Below are positions 44,904 to 52,794 of a stretch of 64,000 bases of DNA, in pieces; within the stretch, counting starts at the first letter, position 1, and each line of letters opens with the position of its first letter. The DNA comes from Archangium lipolyticum. Its GTDB lineage: Bacteria; Myxococcota; Myxococcia; Myxococcales; Myxococcaceae. The notes under the pieces were generated by a model. That model was given only the letters and a program-made list of their open reading frames with translations, made no database searches and was not told the origin of the DNA. The stretch is from positions 248,001 to 312,000 of the forward strand of contig NZ_JANKBZ010000011.1 in the NCBI RefSeq assembly GCF_024623785.1, written 5' to 3'. The position numbers and the translations under genes were made by a program.

Positions 44904-46127
44904 TCAGACCGGCACCGCGCGCGCGGCGCCGATGCGGCGGCCAAACAACCAGAGCGTGCAAAGCGCACAGCCCGTCACCCCGGCGGCGATCCAGCCCACC
45001 CGGCCAAACCCCGCCAGCGCGCCATCCGGCATCACCGTGAGCAACAGGCCCCCCACCCACGCGCCGAGCCCGGAGGCGCCATCGCTCGCCGCCATGTTGA
45101 TCGCCATGTAGCGGCCGCGCAGCGCGGGAGGCACCCGGGAGGCCACCAACGCCAGGGTGGGAATGGCCCGCCCGGAGGTCAGCACCATGAACAGCACGAA
45201 CACCACCGCCACGCCCGGCAGCGGCGACGCGGTCAGGTGCGTGAAGAGCAGGTGCGGTCCCACGGTGCCCACCAGCAGCGCGGCCAGGACGCGAGCCGGA
45301 CCGAAGCGATCGGCCAGCCGGCCAATCCACCGCGAGCTCAACAACGTGGCGGCGCCGCCCGCCAGATACACCCAGGACAGGTCCGACAGCCGCAAGCCCA
45401 GGTTGCCCACCATGAAGGGGCTCAGATAGGGAATGAGCAGGAAGCCGGAGAACACCACGCAGAAGGTCAACACCCACCCGAGCGCCAGGGCGGGTGTCCA
45501 TTCCGGCCCGGACGAGTCCCCTCCCCTTGCGTCACGGCGCCCGGCCAGGTGCTGGGTGACCGCGGGCAGGGAGAACAGCAGCGCCAGCCACAACCCGCCG
45601 CCGAGCGCGCAGATGACCCAGAACGGCGAGCGCCAGCCCCACTGGCTCGCCAGCCACAACCCCAGGGGAACGCCCGCCACCGCGCACAGGCCATATGACG
45701 CCATCACCGTGCCGATGGCCTTGCCCCGGCGCTCCGCGGGGATGACATCCCCGATGATGGCCTGCACCACCGCGCTCATCAGCCCCGCGCAGGCCCCCGC
45801 CACGGCTCGCGCTCCGAGCAACCCCAGGTGGCTGTCCGAGGCGCCGCACAGCAGCGTCGAGACGATGAACCCCGCGTAGAGCCCGAGCAGCGTGCGCTTG
45901 CGATCGAAGCGGTCCAGCCACAGCCCCCCCAACAGCCCCATACCCGCCGAGGCCAGCGTGTACGCGGACACCAGCACCCCGAACTGCGCGGCCGAGATGC
46001 CCAGGCGCCGCATGAGCTCCGGCCCCAGCGGCATGACGATCATGAAGTCCAGCAGGTGGGTGAACTGCACGGCCGCCAGCAGCCAGAGCATCCGCTGCTC
46101 GGACTTCGGAGAGGGGGAAACGGTCAC
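44904..46127 (-). CDS. mxcK: MFS exporter, probable siderophore efflux (MxcK-like)
   Basis: A 407-residue major facilitator protein with 12 hydrophobic segments (FTHLLDFMIVMPLGPELMRR, GLWLDRFDRKRTLLGLYAG, AERRGKAIGTVMASYG). I chose the GTG at 46127, which has GGAGCG six bases upstream; the longest frame begins at 46202 and would translate the Fur-like site itself (DFDFHYHY), so that start is rejected. The transporter resembles drug-efflux MFS proteins and precedes the aminotransferase gene, so export of the siderophore is the natural guess. Substrate is inferred from the operon and the regulatory site. Confidence 0.8.
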   Translation of the reverse strand: MTVSPSPKSEQRMLWLLAAVQFTHLLDFMIVMPLGPELMRRLGISAAQFGVLVSAYTLASAGMGLLGGLWLDRFDRKRTLLGLYAGFIVSTLLCGASDSHLGLLGARAVAGACAGLMSAVVQAIIGDVIPAERRGKAIGTVMASYGLCAVAGVPLGLWLASQWGWRSPFWVICALGGGLWLALLFSLPAVTQHLAGRRDARGGDSSGPEWTPALALGWVLTFCVVFSGFLLIPYLSPFMVGNLGLRLSDLSWVYLAGGAATLLSSRWIGRLADRFGPARVLAALLVGTVGPHLLFTHLTASPLPGVAVVFVLFMVLTSGRAIPTLALVASRVPPALRGRYMAINMAASDGASGLGAWVGGLLLTVMPDGALAGFGRVGWIAAGVTGCALCTLWLFGRRIGAARAVPV

Positions 46128-46162
46128 GACACGCTCCAGGGACACGGCGTCAACCCATGGTC

Positions 46163-46189
46163 GATAATGATAATGAAAATCAAAATCAT
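46163..46189 (-). promoter_or_regulatory. Fur box upstream of the exporter-aminotransferase operon
   Basis: The sequence GATAATGATAATGAAAATC (46163-46181) matches 16 of 19 positions of the classical Fur consensus and continues with CAAAATCAT, giving an array of four NATAAT-like hexamers. It lies 36 bases upstream of the chosen GTG start, where it would overlap the promoter. Such an AT-rich block stands out in this GC-rich region. Confidence 0.8.
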
Positions 46190-46344
46190 CAGACGGGCGC
46201 ACTTATAGACGACGCGGGGGGCCCTCGGCAAGTCCTCCCTTCCCCGCCGTCCTCGCCGCGCTCGTGCTCGCCGTGGCGCCTCCGGAGGTCCCCCCCTGAC
46301 CTTCGTGGCTGTCCCCCCCTCGTCTCAAACACCGGGAATGCTGC

Positions 46345-48339
46345 TCAGGGATTGCCGAGGTGCCGCTCGAGGACGTAGGCCTGCGACAGCCGATTGAACA
46401 CCGGCTCCAGCTCGTAGGCATTGAGGATGTTGCAGGCGGGCAACTTCTCCCAGCTTCCGGAGGTCCACATCGTCGCGCCCATGCCGATGCTGTCCAGGAA
46501 GCCGAGGAACTCCTCACCGTCCGCTTCCCAGGCGCCCTTGTCGTTCGGGTGCATCTGCGTGCTGGGCCAGCCGTACTCACCAATGAAGCCCTGGGTGCCC
46601 TGGGCCGCCACCCAGTCGGTGAAGGGCTTCACCCGCGCCACTGTGTACGCGCCCACCGACGCATGACCCTTCTTCCGGGCCTCCGCCAGATACACGTCAT
46701 GATGGGACCGGTACTTCCCGCCGCCGTCATCCGGGTACTCGGGGTCGTCGAGGGCGTCCATGTAGATGTGCGCGTGATACATGATGTTGTTGTAGCTGTC
46801 GGTGATCCACTTGCGCGGGTGGCTCTTCGGCCACAGCTCGGCCGAGCTCCACGAATAGCCCTCCACCATGATGAGCATGCTGTCGTTGTTCGTAGTGCGG
46901 AGCTTGTTCACCACCTCCTGCGAGTAGAGCTCCCACTGCTGCGCGGGCTTGATCTCACCGGTCCGGGTGCCCTGGCTCACCTGGTCGACGTAGAAGACGT
47001 GCGGGGCGCTGCCATTCGTCCCGTCCACGATGAACTGGATGCCAATGACCTTGTAACTGGCCCACAACGCCTCGTCGGGGTTGAAGTACACCCGGCTCTC
47101 GATGCCCTTGGTGATGGGGAACTCATCGCTGAAGAAGTTCGTCGACCAATCCATGGAGGACATCACCATCCGCGCGCGGACCGATCCGGGCGTCGTCGTG
47201 GGCACGAAGACCTTCACCTGGAAGGTCCTCCCGTTGGTGATGCTGGTGGACTTCGTGCTCGAGTACAGCCGCGCGCCGAAGACCTTGTTGTCCCCCGTCA
47301 CGGCAGCGCCGGTGATCTTCATCGAGCCCTGGCCGTTGCGGCTCTCCCGGCCGATGACCTCACTGCTCTGGGCCACCCAGCCCTCGAGGCTCGACTCGAA
47401 GCTCGAGATGGAGACGGCGTTCGACAGCGTGCCCTCGGTGTGGGGCAGGTCATGGGGCTCGTTCATGATGTCGTACGCGTAGACGGCCGAGTACGCCCGG
47501 GCGTCCGCCTTGATGGCGGAGGCAATCAGGCTCCAGGCCTGCGCGTACTGCTCCTTGGTGGGCCCGCCCGGCTCCCCGAAGGCGCGCTTCACCCCGCTGA
47601 GCGACGTGTAGCGGCCGTAGTTGTGCATGTCGACGATGACCTTGAGACCCGCCGTGTTCGCGTCGATGAGCGTCTGCAGCAGCAGGTTCTTGTAGTTCGT
47701 GTCCAGCCCCTTGTTCAGGTCGGGCTGGATGCGCTCCCAGATGAAGGGGATGCGCACGACGTCGTGGCCGAGGCTCTTCAGGTACTGCAAGGACGCGAGG
47801 GTCGGCTTCGAATACGTGGTCCCGTAGGTTCCGGGCAGCACGCCGCCGGCATTACCCAGGTCCATGAGGTTGATGCCCCGCCGGTAGCGCCTGACGGGCG
47901 CGCCATTCACGTGGAACGTGTAGTTGTCCACGACCCTCCCGGCCTGGAAGTAGACGACGGTGCCCGCGGCGTTGGTCGCCTTCGTCATCCAGAGGTAGTC
48001 ACCCGTGACGAGCTCGGGGGGAATCGTGTAGACCCGGGAGAATTCCTTCGTCTGCCCGGCGCTGAAGTTCTGCCCCGTCAGGACCTGCTTGTGGACCACT
48101 GACGGAGAGATACCACCCGAGATCGTGTACGGCCGGACCTCGAAGGTGATGGTGACGTTCGACACGGCTTCTGGCGACTGCATGCCGATGAAGAACTCAA
48201 CGCGCCCTCCCGAGGAGACGGTCTTCGGCCCGACTCGGGCGCCCAGATTCGAGAAGGTGAGCGCGCTGGCCGGCATCGGCGTGCCCATGAAGAAGAGAAT
48301 CGCCGAGAGAAGAACCCAATTGATGGCACGCAAATGCAA
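46345..48339 (-). CDS. GH5 endoglucanase-like enzyme with inserted beta-sandwich module
   Basis: A 664-residue secreted glycoside hydrolase starting at TTG (48339), 7 bases after GGAGG. After a signal peptide (WVLLSAILFFMGTPMPASA) comes a ~120-residue beta-rich domain, then the GH5 barrel: RYRRGINLMDLGN, LKSLGHDVVRIPFIWER, AGLKVIVDMHNYG, acid/base E294 in IMNEPHD and nucleophile E588 in FIGEYGWPS. The distance between the two glutamates is 294 residues, far above the usual ~100-150. A ~140-residue segment (NAVSISSFESSLEGW to VFYVDQVSQGTRTG) resembling a carbohydrate-binding sandwich is inserted after the acid/base strand. Probable cellulase or related glucanase. Confidence 0.88.
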   Translation of the reverse strand: MHLRAINWVLLSAILFFMGTPMPASALTFSNLGARVGPKTVSSGGRVEFFIGMQSPEAVSNVTITFEVRPYTISGGISPSVVHKQVLTGQNFSAGQTKEFSRVYTIPPELVTGDYLWMTKATNAAGTVVYFQAGRVVDNYTFHVNGAPVRRYRRGINLMDLGNAGGVLPGTYGTTYSKPTLASLQYLKSLGHDVVRIPFIWERIQPDLNKGLDTNYKNLLLQTLIDANTAGLKVIVDMHNYGRYTSLSGVKRAFGEPGGPTKEQYAQAWSLIASAIKADARAYSAVYAYDIMNEPHDLPHTEGTLSNAVSISSFESSLEGWVAQSSEVIGRESRNGQGSMKITGAAVTGDNKVFGARLYSSTKSTSITNGRTFQVKVFVPTTTPGSVRARMVMSSMDWSTNFFSDEFPITKGIESRVYFNPDEALWASYKVIGIQFIVDGTNGSAPHVFYVDQVSQGTRTGEIKPAQQWELYSQEVVNKLRTTNNDSMLIMVEGYSWSSAELWPKSHPRKWITDSYNNIMYHAHIYMDALDDPEYPDDGGGKYRSHHDVYLAEARKKGHASVGAYTVARVKPFTDWVAAQGTQGFIGEYGWPSTQMHPNDKGAWEADGEEFLGFLDSIGMGATMWTSGSWEKLPACNILNAYELEPVFNRLSQAYVLERHLGNP

Positions 48340-48724
48340 CTTTCCACCTCCATTTTGCCTGCGTTACACCGACGTATGCCTTCTCACCCGTAAAGAAAGA
48401 AGGCGCACTTCACTGCTATAGCACGTATTCCATGTTTTTTGAGCCTCTCGGGGTGTTTTCCGTGTTCGAGCGGGAGCAGAGCCGCGAGCGGGTCAACGGC
48501 CAGGCCTTGTCTCGATTATCGAGAGAGAAGAGATCAGGTCGTGGAGGGGGAGGAATCGAAGCTCCGCGAAGAGAACCTGCTCCCCGTGTGATCGGGACAA
48601 GAATCACTATCAACCGGCACGGGTGAGGCATCGCACGCCATGACAGGAACTACCATCTTACGCGGGCGCCAGTGTTTGTGCGGGTAGTGCGTGCTCGAGA
48701 GCGATGCTCTTGTTGAAGGGCTCG
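48340..48724. other. Intergenic region upstream of the GH5 gene
   Basis: A 385-base gap between two minus-strand genes. I see no coding pattern. It is locally AT-richer near 48350-48440 and holds the palindrome at 48510-48524, so it is probably the promoter region of the GH5 gene. Confidence 0.6.
48510..48524. promoter_or_regulatory. Palindromic candidate operator upstream of GH5 gene
   Basis: TCTCGAT-T-ATCGAGA is a perfect 7-bp inverted repeat with a single central base, 171 bases upstream of the GH5 start. The symmetry and spacing suit a dimeric regulator; no regulator gene is nearby. Confidence 0.4.
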
Positions 48725-49459
48725 TCAGTAGAACCGCTCGTCGAGCTTCTCCGCTGGCTTCACGTTCGGGAAGCGCAAGGTGACCGTGACGTCCACGGGA
48801 CCACGCTTCGGCGCGTCGCCCATGGCCGTGCTCATGGCGTCGTACGCTTTGTACTGGAGGTGGTGGTGGAGGCAGTTCCTCAGCGCATTGCTCGGCACCG
48901 GGTCGAACCGGCTCTTGTCCCTTACCGCGGAGAGCTGCTCGTCGAAGTGAAGGGTGATGCGGTAGCTCCGTGCCGCATCCGGCCGCCGCGCCAACTCCTG
49001 GGCCATGCACCACTCGCGCCCCTCTCGCCCATTCGGGACGACCATTCGCGCGGCAAGCCACTCTTGCGGCGTGGTCTTTCGCCTGGGCTTCGGAGGCTGT
49101 GGCGGAGCGGGCGGTGGAGGCGCGGGTGGCACGGTGACCGGCGGGACGATGAACCGCGGGGTGGGAGCCGTCGGGGTGGGAGGAACGGCGGTGATGGAGG
49201 GAGGCGGTGGAGAGGGACGCCGCGCTGGAGACAGGGCCAGGTAGAGCGAGAGGCCCAGGGTGATGCTTGCCAGGGCTCCAGCAGAGACCGCCAGGAGGAG
49301 CTTCCGCCCATCCGGCCGAGTCGGCCGGGCCCCTCCACCGTTCATCGCCTCTGGCTGCGGGGTATAGACGGTGTCGCAGTACGAGCAACGCACCTCCGAG
49401 CCAATTATTGGAGGAAGACGTGCTCCACACGAGGCGCATTTCGGGACACGAGGGGCCAT
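48725..49459 (-). CDS. Zinc-ribbon membrane protein of unknown function
   Basis: A 244-residue protein. It starts with a two-CxxC zinc ribbon (CASCGARLPP ... CSYCDTVYTP), continues with a single membrane segment (LLLAVSAGALASITLGLSLYLAL), a ~70-residue Pro-rich stretch and a C-terminal periplasmic domain (SYRITLHFDEQLSAV, VDVTVTLRFPNV) with CMAQEL and RNCLHHH cysteines. The final domain has the look of TonB-C or AgmX/GltJ-type C-terminal domains of myxobacteria, in which a Pro linker precedes a small beta domain. Function unknown. Confidence 0.75.
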   Translation of the reverse strand: MAPRVPKCASCGARLPPIIGSEVRCSYCDTVYTPQPEAMNGGGARPTRPDGRKLLLAVSAGALASITLGLSLYLALSPARRPSPPPPSITAVPPTPTAPTPRFIVPPVTVPPAPPPPAPPQPPKPRRKTTPQEWLAARMVVPNGREGREWCMAQELARRPDAARSYRITLHFDEQLSAVRDKSRFDPVPSNALRNCLHHHLQYKAYDAMSTAMGDAPKRGPVDVTVTLRFPNVKPAEKLDERFY

Positions 49460-49511
49460 GCGGTCCGAATTCTACCAAGCCGCCCCGTCAGAGCCACGGC
49501 CTGATTCGGCA

Positions 49512-50375
49512 TCACGGCCGCAGCGACTGAAGTCTCGAGCTCCGCGCCGGCGCGGCGGCAACCATGGCGTCGATCAGCGTGCGCGCCTCACCGGTCCCCT
49601 TCTCTCCGAGCGCGGCCAGCATGGGAAGTCGGCTGACCAACCACAGCCCGAGCGTGGCGAAAGGAGCCGGTATCTTGCCGAGGACCGCCACGTTCGAAGG
49701 CGTCAACGGATGGCCGAGCGAGCGAACGAGCGCGAGCCCTTCGACCATGCCGGAAGCGATCTCGCGCGATTCATTCCACGAGAGCCCGGACCCGCGCTTG
49801 TGAACACGGTCGAAGGCAACCATCATGGGCGCCACCACCGCGGCGTGGGTGCGCAGCCAGCTGTGCATATCCGCTTGCGTGTCGGTGGCGATGCCGGCCT
49901 TTGAAAAGGTCGCGGCCCACGCAGGATCCGTGACGATGGTGATCTGCAGGGCGGAGAGTGCGCGAGGAACGACCTGGAATTTGAGTTTGCCGTCCTTGAG
50001 CTCGGCGAGGATGGCCGGAAAACCAAAGGCGAAACGGTTGGCCCCCACTGCGTCGCGCAACCGGTCGAGCGGCGCGAAGGTGTTGAACATGAACATCACC
50101 TGCTTCGCGGCACTGCGTTGCAACGCGGGCAACACCGCATCGACCTGTGATTCGAGAACGGTGACCAGCACCAGGTCCCACGGGGTGGTGGCATCGAGTG
50201 CGGCGCTCACTTCGACCGGCGCGCGCTGAGCATCGGTGGTGACGATGGCGCGCTCCTTCTCGAGCTGAGCGAGGCGTGCACCGCGCGCGACGACCGTCAC
50301 TTCATGGCCCGCTCGAGCGAGATGAAATGCGAACGTGCTGCCGATGGAGCCGGGGCCGACGATGGCGATTTTCAT
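49512..50375 (-). CDS. Ketopantoate reductase-like dehydrogenase (ApbA/PanE family)
   Basis: A 287-residue NADP-dependent reductase with the Rossmann motif GPGSIGSTFAFHLARAGHEVTVV at the N-terminus, LVLVTVLESQVDAVLPAL and a helical C-terminal domain. The catalytic features of true PanE (a Lys after the Rossmann domain and NSxxxDxxxG in the C-domain) are only partly matched (HKRGSGLSWNESREIASGMVEG), so the substrate may not be ketopantoate. It is a single gene divergent from the secreted hydrolase. Confidence 0.82.
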   Translation of the reverse strand: MKIAIVGPGSIGSTFAFHLARAGHEVTVVARGARLAQLEKERAIVTTDAQRAPVEVSAALDATTPWDLVLVTVLESQVDAVLPALQRSAAKQVMFMFNTFAPLDRLRDAVGANRFAFGFPAILAELKDGKLKFQVVPRALSALQITIVTDPAWAATFSKAGIATDTQADMHSWLRTHAAVVAPMMVAFDRVHKRGSGLSWNESREIASGMVEGLALVRSLGHPLTPSNVAVLGKIPAPFATLGLWLVSRLPMLAALGEKGTGEARTLIDAMVAAAPARSSRLQSLRP

Positions 50376-50549
50376 GGGCGCCCCTCTATAACCAGCGCGT
50401 GGTCACGTCGCCGTACGAAATGAGCCGAATCGGGTGCGGCTCGGCCGATATGCCAGGGGACCTTGGTCGTTGAACAGCCCGAAGCCGCCAAACCAGGGGC
50501 ACCTCACGAACGAGGTGCCCACCACCGGCTCCGCCTCGGAGGTTCCGCC

Positions 50550-51815
50550 GTGTCTCGTCTTGGTCTCGTAGTCGCCGTGCTCGTCGCGTGCTCGTCCGCA
50601 CTCGCGTCCCCCCGCACGCTCACCGAAGCCGAACAGCTCGCGTCCGTCAGCGCCCCTTTCGCGGCGACGCGCGAGCACGTCACCGGCGACATCTACCACT
50701 ATCAATTCGACATCCGCGTCGGGTCCACGCCGAACGCACGCCTGCGCATCCACCGCGTCGTCCGCGAGCTCTCGCCGTGGCGGCCGCGTCCGGCCACGCA
50801 TGCGGTGATGCTGCTGCACGGAGACTTCGCCAACTTCGTCACGAACTTCGTGCCATCACTCGGCAATCCCACATCGTCGGCCCCTGGGCTCGCCCCGTAT
50901 CTGGTGTCCCGCGGCATCGACACATGGGGCGTCGATCGGCGCTGGACGCTGCCCACCACCGATGGTGATGTCTCCGATCTGGCCGGGATGGGCGTCAACC
51001 AGGCGATCGGGGACACCGCTGTCGCGCTCGCCTTCGCGCGGGCGACGCGGACCGTCACCGACCGCGATCCGGGCCGGATCGCCCTCGGTGGATTCTCGCA
51101 TGGAGCCCAGCTCACCTACGCGTACGCCGCCGCCGATGGCCGCCACGTCTCGGCGATCGCCGCGCTCGACATCTACTACGATATCGCTCCCGAGGACGCC
51201 GACCTGCGGGCCCTGGCGTGCGCCAATGCCGCGGCGGGACGCGACGCTCTGGCCCAGGGGGTGACCGACTCCAGTAACAGCTTGTTCATCACGGCGGGCC
51301 AGTTGGCTCGGAGCACGCCCGATGAGCCCTCGCCCCTGTTCCCGTCCTACACGAATCGGGGAGTCGTGCTCACGCTCGCGGGTCTGACCTGGTGGCTCGC
51401 GCCGTACACGCCGCTGTACCACTTGAGTGCGCCGGTCCTCGACGCCGAGGGCAATGTCACGGGGTTGAGCGAGTCGTCCGAGGACAGCGTGAGCGCGTGG
51501 TTCGCCAGCGCGCCACCACACCAGTCGATGCGCGAGGCCGTGGAGTTCGATGAGATCTGGTGCGGCACTTCGCCGAGGCCTTCACTCGCGAACATCCGCG
51601 TCCCGCTCTTCTATCTCGGCGCCGCTGGCGGGTTTGGTGACCACGGTCTGTACTCGACGACAAGGGTCTCGTCGACCGACGTCACCACGCTCGTCATCCA
51701 TCGGTTCGGGCCAGAGCGAGTCGCCGAGGACTTCGGCCACGGCGATCTGTTGTACGCGGAGGACGCGCCGACACTCGCCTGGGGACCGTTCGCGGCGTGG
51801 CTGCTGCACCACTGA
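50550..51815 (+). CDS. Secreted alpha/beta hydrolase
   Basis: A 421-residue protein from the GTG at 50550, which has GGAGG eight bases upstream and gives a signal peptide (SRLGLVVAVLVACSSALA-SPRT). Hydrolase motifs: HAVMLLHGDFANFVTNF (oxyanion loop), GVDRRWTLP, nucleophile S183 in GGFSHGAQLTYAYAA and a late histidine in DFGHGDLLYAED. A long cap region separates the nucleophile from the C-terminal acid/base. An extracellular esterase or lipase is likely; no substrate is evident. Confidence 0.83.
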   Translation: MSRLGLVVAVLVACSSALASPRTLTEAEQLASVSAPFAATREHVTGDIYHYQFDIRVGSTPNARLRIHRVVRELSPWRPRPATHAVMLLHGDFANFVTNFVPSLGNPTSSAPGLAPYLVSRGIDTWGVDRRWTLPTTDGDVSDLAGMGVNQAIGDTAVALAFARATRTVTDRDPGRIALGGFSHGAQLTYAYAAADGRHVSAIAALDIYYDIAPEDADLRALACANAAAGRDALAQGVTDSSNSLFITAGQLARSTPDEPSPLFPSYTNRGVVLTLAGLTWWLAPYTPLYHLSAPVLDAEGNVTGLSESSEDSVSAWFASAPPHQSMREAVEFDEIWCGTSPRPSLANIRVPLFYLGAAGGFGDHGLYSTTRVSSTDVTTLVIHRFGPERVAEDFGHGDLLYAEDAPTLAWGPFAAWLLHH

Positions 51816-51875
51816 CAAGAACTCGGCGGGGCGGCGGTGCCAGACACCGCCACCCCGGAAGGAGATGGCCGAGGG

Positions 51876-52466
51876 TCAGAAGGCGTAGCCGAGCGCGAAC
51901 CCCAGCGAGATGCCGTTACCGTACAAGAGCTGGAAGGCCTGCCGCTGCGCCTCGTTGGGGGTTCCGGAGACGATTTCCGGATTCCTGGTCAAGGCGAAAG
52001 CGTACCCAGCGGTCGCCGAGACGCAGAAGCCTCCATTCGCGAGGAACTCCAGGCCACCGACCACCTGGGCGAAGGGCGCGGGCTTCACCCGGGCGAGCAC
52101 CCTGTTGTTGTTGGTATCGAGGGAGATGGGCTCGTCACCCGCGCCACCGGTCATCATCATGCCCGCACCCAGGAAAGGCGTGAACTTGGAGGTGAGGAAG
52201 TTGTAGCGGAAGCGCGCGCCGCCCTTCCATCCCGATGCCGACAGCCCTCCCGCCATGTCGAGCGAGAGCGAGGGCATGAAGTGGTAGGTGGCCTGCAGCC
52301 CCACCCCGCTGAGGGTGTTCCACCCAGCCTCCGCCATGAGCGCGAAGCGGCGCTGCGAACGGATGGGCGTGGAGGAGCCCTGCGGCGTCCCCTCCTGCGC
52401 GAGTGCGGTGGACGGAAGCGCGAGGCTCGAGGCGAGGAACGAGACGAACACGAACGAACGGAACAT
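51876..52466 (-). CDS. Outer-membrane beta-barrel protein
   Basis: A 196-residue protein from the ATG at 52466 (AGGAAG five bases upstream). A signal peptide (FRSFVFVSFLASSLALPSTALA) is followed by alternating aromatic/Gly strands (FALMAEAGWNTLSGVGLQATYHF, LSLDMAGGLSASGWKGGARFRYNF, FTPFLGAGMMMTGG) and ends with the typical barrel terminus LGFALGYAF. Size fits an eight-stranded OmpW/OmpX-like barrel. Function unknown; it converges on the hydrolase gene. Confidence 0.82.
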   Translation of the reverse strand: MFRSFVFVSFLASSLALPSTALAQEGTPQGSSTPIRSQRRFALMAEAGWNTLSGVGLQATYHFMPSLSLDMAGGLSASGWKGGARFRYNFLTSKFTPFLGAGMMMTGGAGDEPISLDTNNNRVLARVKPAPFAQVVGGLEFLANGGFCVSATAGYAFALTRNPEIVSGTPNEAQRQAFQLLYGNGISLGFALGYAF

Positions 52467-52640
52467 GGACTTCCTGTCGGACAGACACACCGGCTTCATG
52501 CACTTCCCCCTCTTGAGTTGAATGCCCTGCATCGAGTCAGAGCCGGCGAGCGGGAGAATCATGCAGGAAATCCGCGGGCTATTTCCGCGTGAGTCTCACC
52601 GGGGTACTCGTAGGGGGCATTGTCGCACATCGCTCTCGTT

Positions 52641-52692
52641 GACGTGTCAGCCCGTGTCAGTCGACGTGTCAGCCCGTGTCAGTCGACGTGTC
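52641..52692. repeat. 22-bp tandem repeat upstream of the lipoxygenase gene
   Basis: GACGTGTCAGCCCGTGTCAGTC is present twice exactly (52641-52662, 52663-52684) and starts a third time (GACGTGTC). Each unit carries two GTGTCAG heptads, so the site offers five regularly spaced GTGTC elements about 100-150 bases before the lipoxygenase start. Apart from this and the barrel gene's leader, the 328-base gap (52467-52794) shows no genes. Confidence 0.75.
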
Positions 52693-52794
52693 GGCCATGC
52701 GGCACGGGGGAGTCCCTGGGACCGTGTGCGCTCGTGGTGAGGCGATGCGGTCCTCATCGGACACACGGCATGGAATCTGCACCGGCGCGGTGCC

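Noticed and set aside
46128-46202. N-terminal extension of the MFS exporter encoding DFDFHYHYR
   Set aside because: These codons are the Fur-box-like hexamer array read as protein; a GTG with a ribosome binding site lies downstream at 46127.
46236-46310. Plus-strand FPAVLAALVLAVAPPEVPP before a stop in the gap between MFS and GH5 genes
   Set aside because: Hydrophobic and short; could be the end of a lost gene, but there is nothing further to support it.
52641-52692. CRISPR array
   Set aside because: Contiguous 22-bp units without spacers and no cas genes; it is a tandem repeat.
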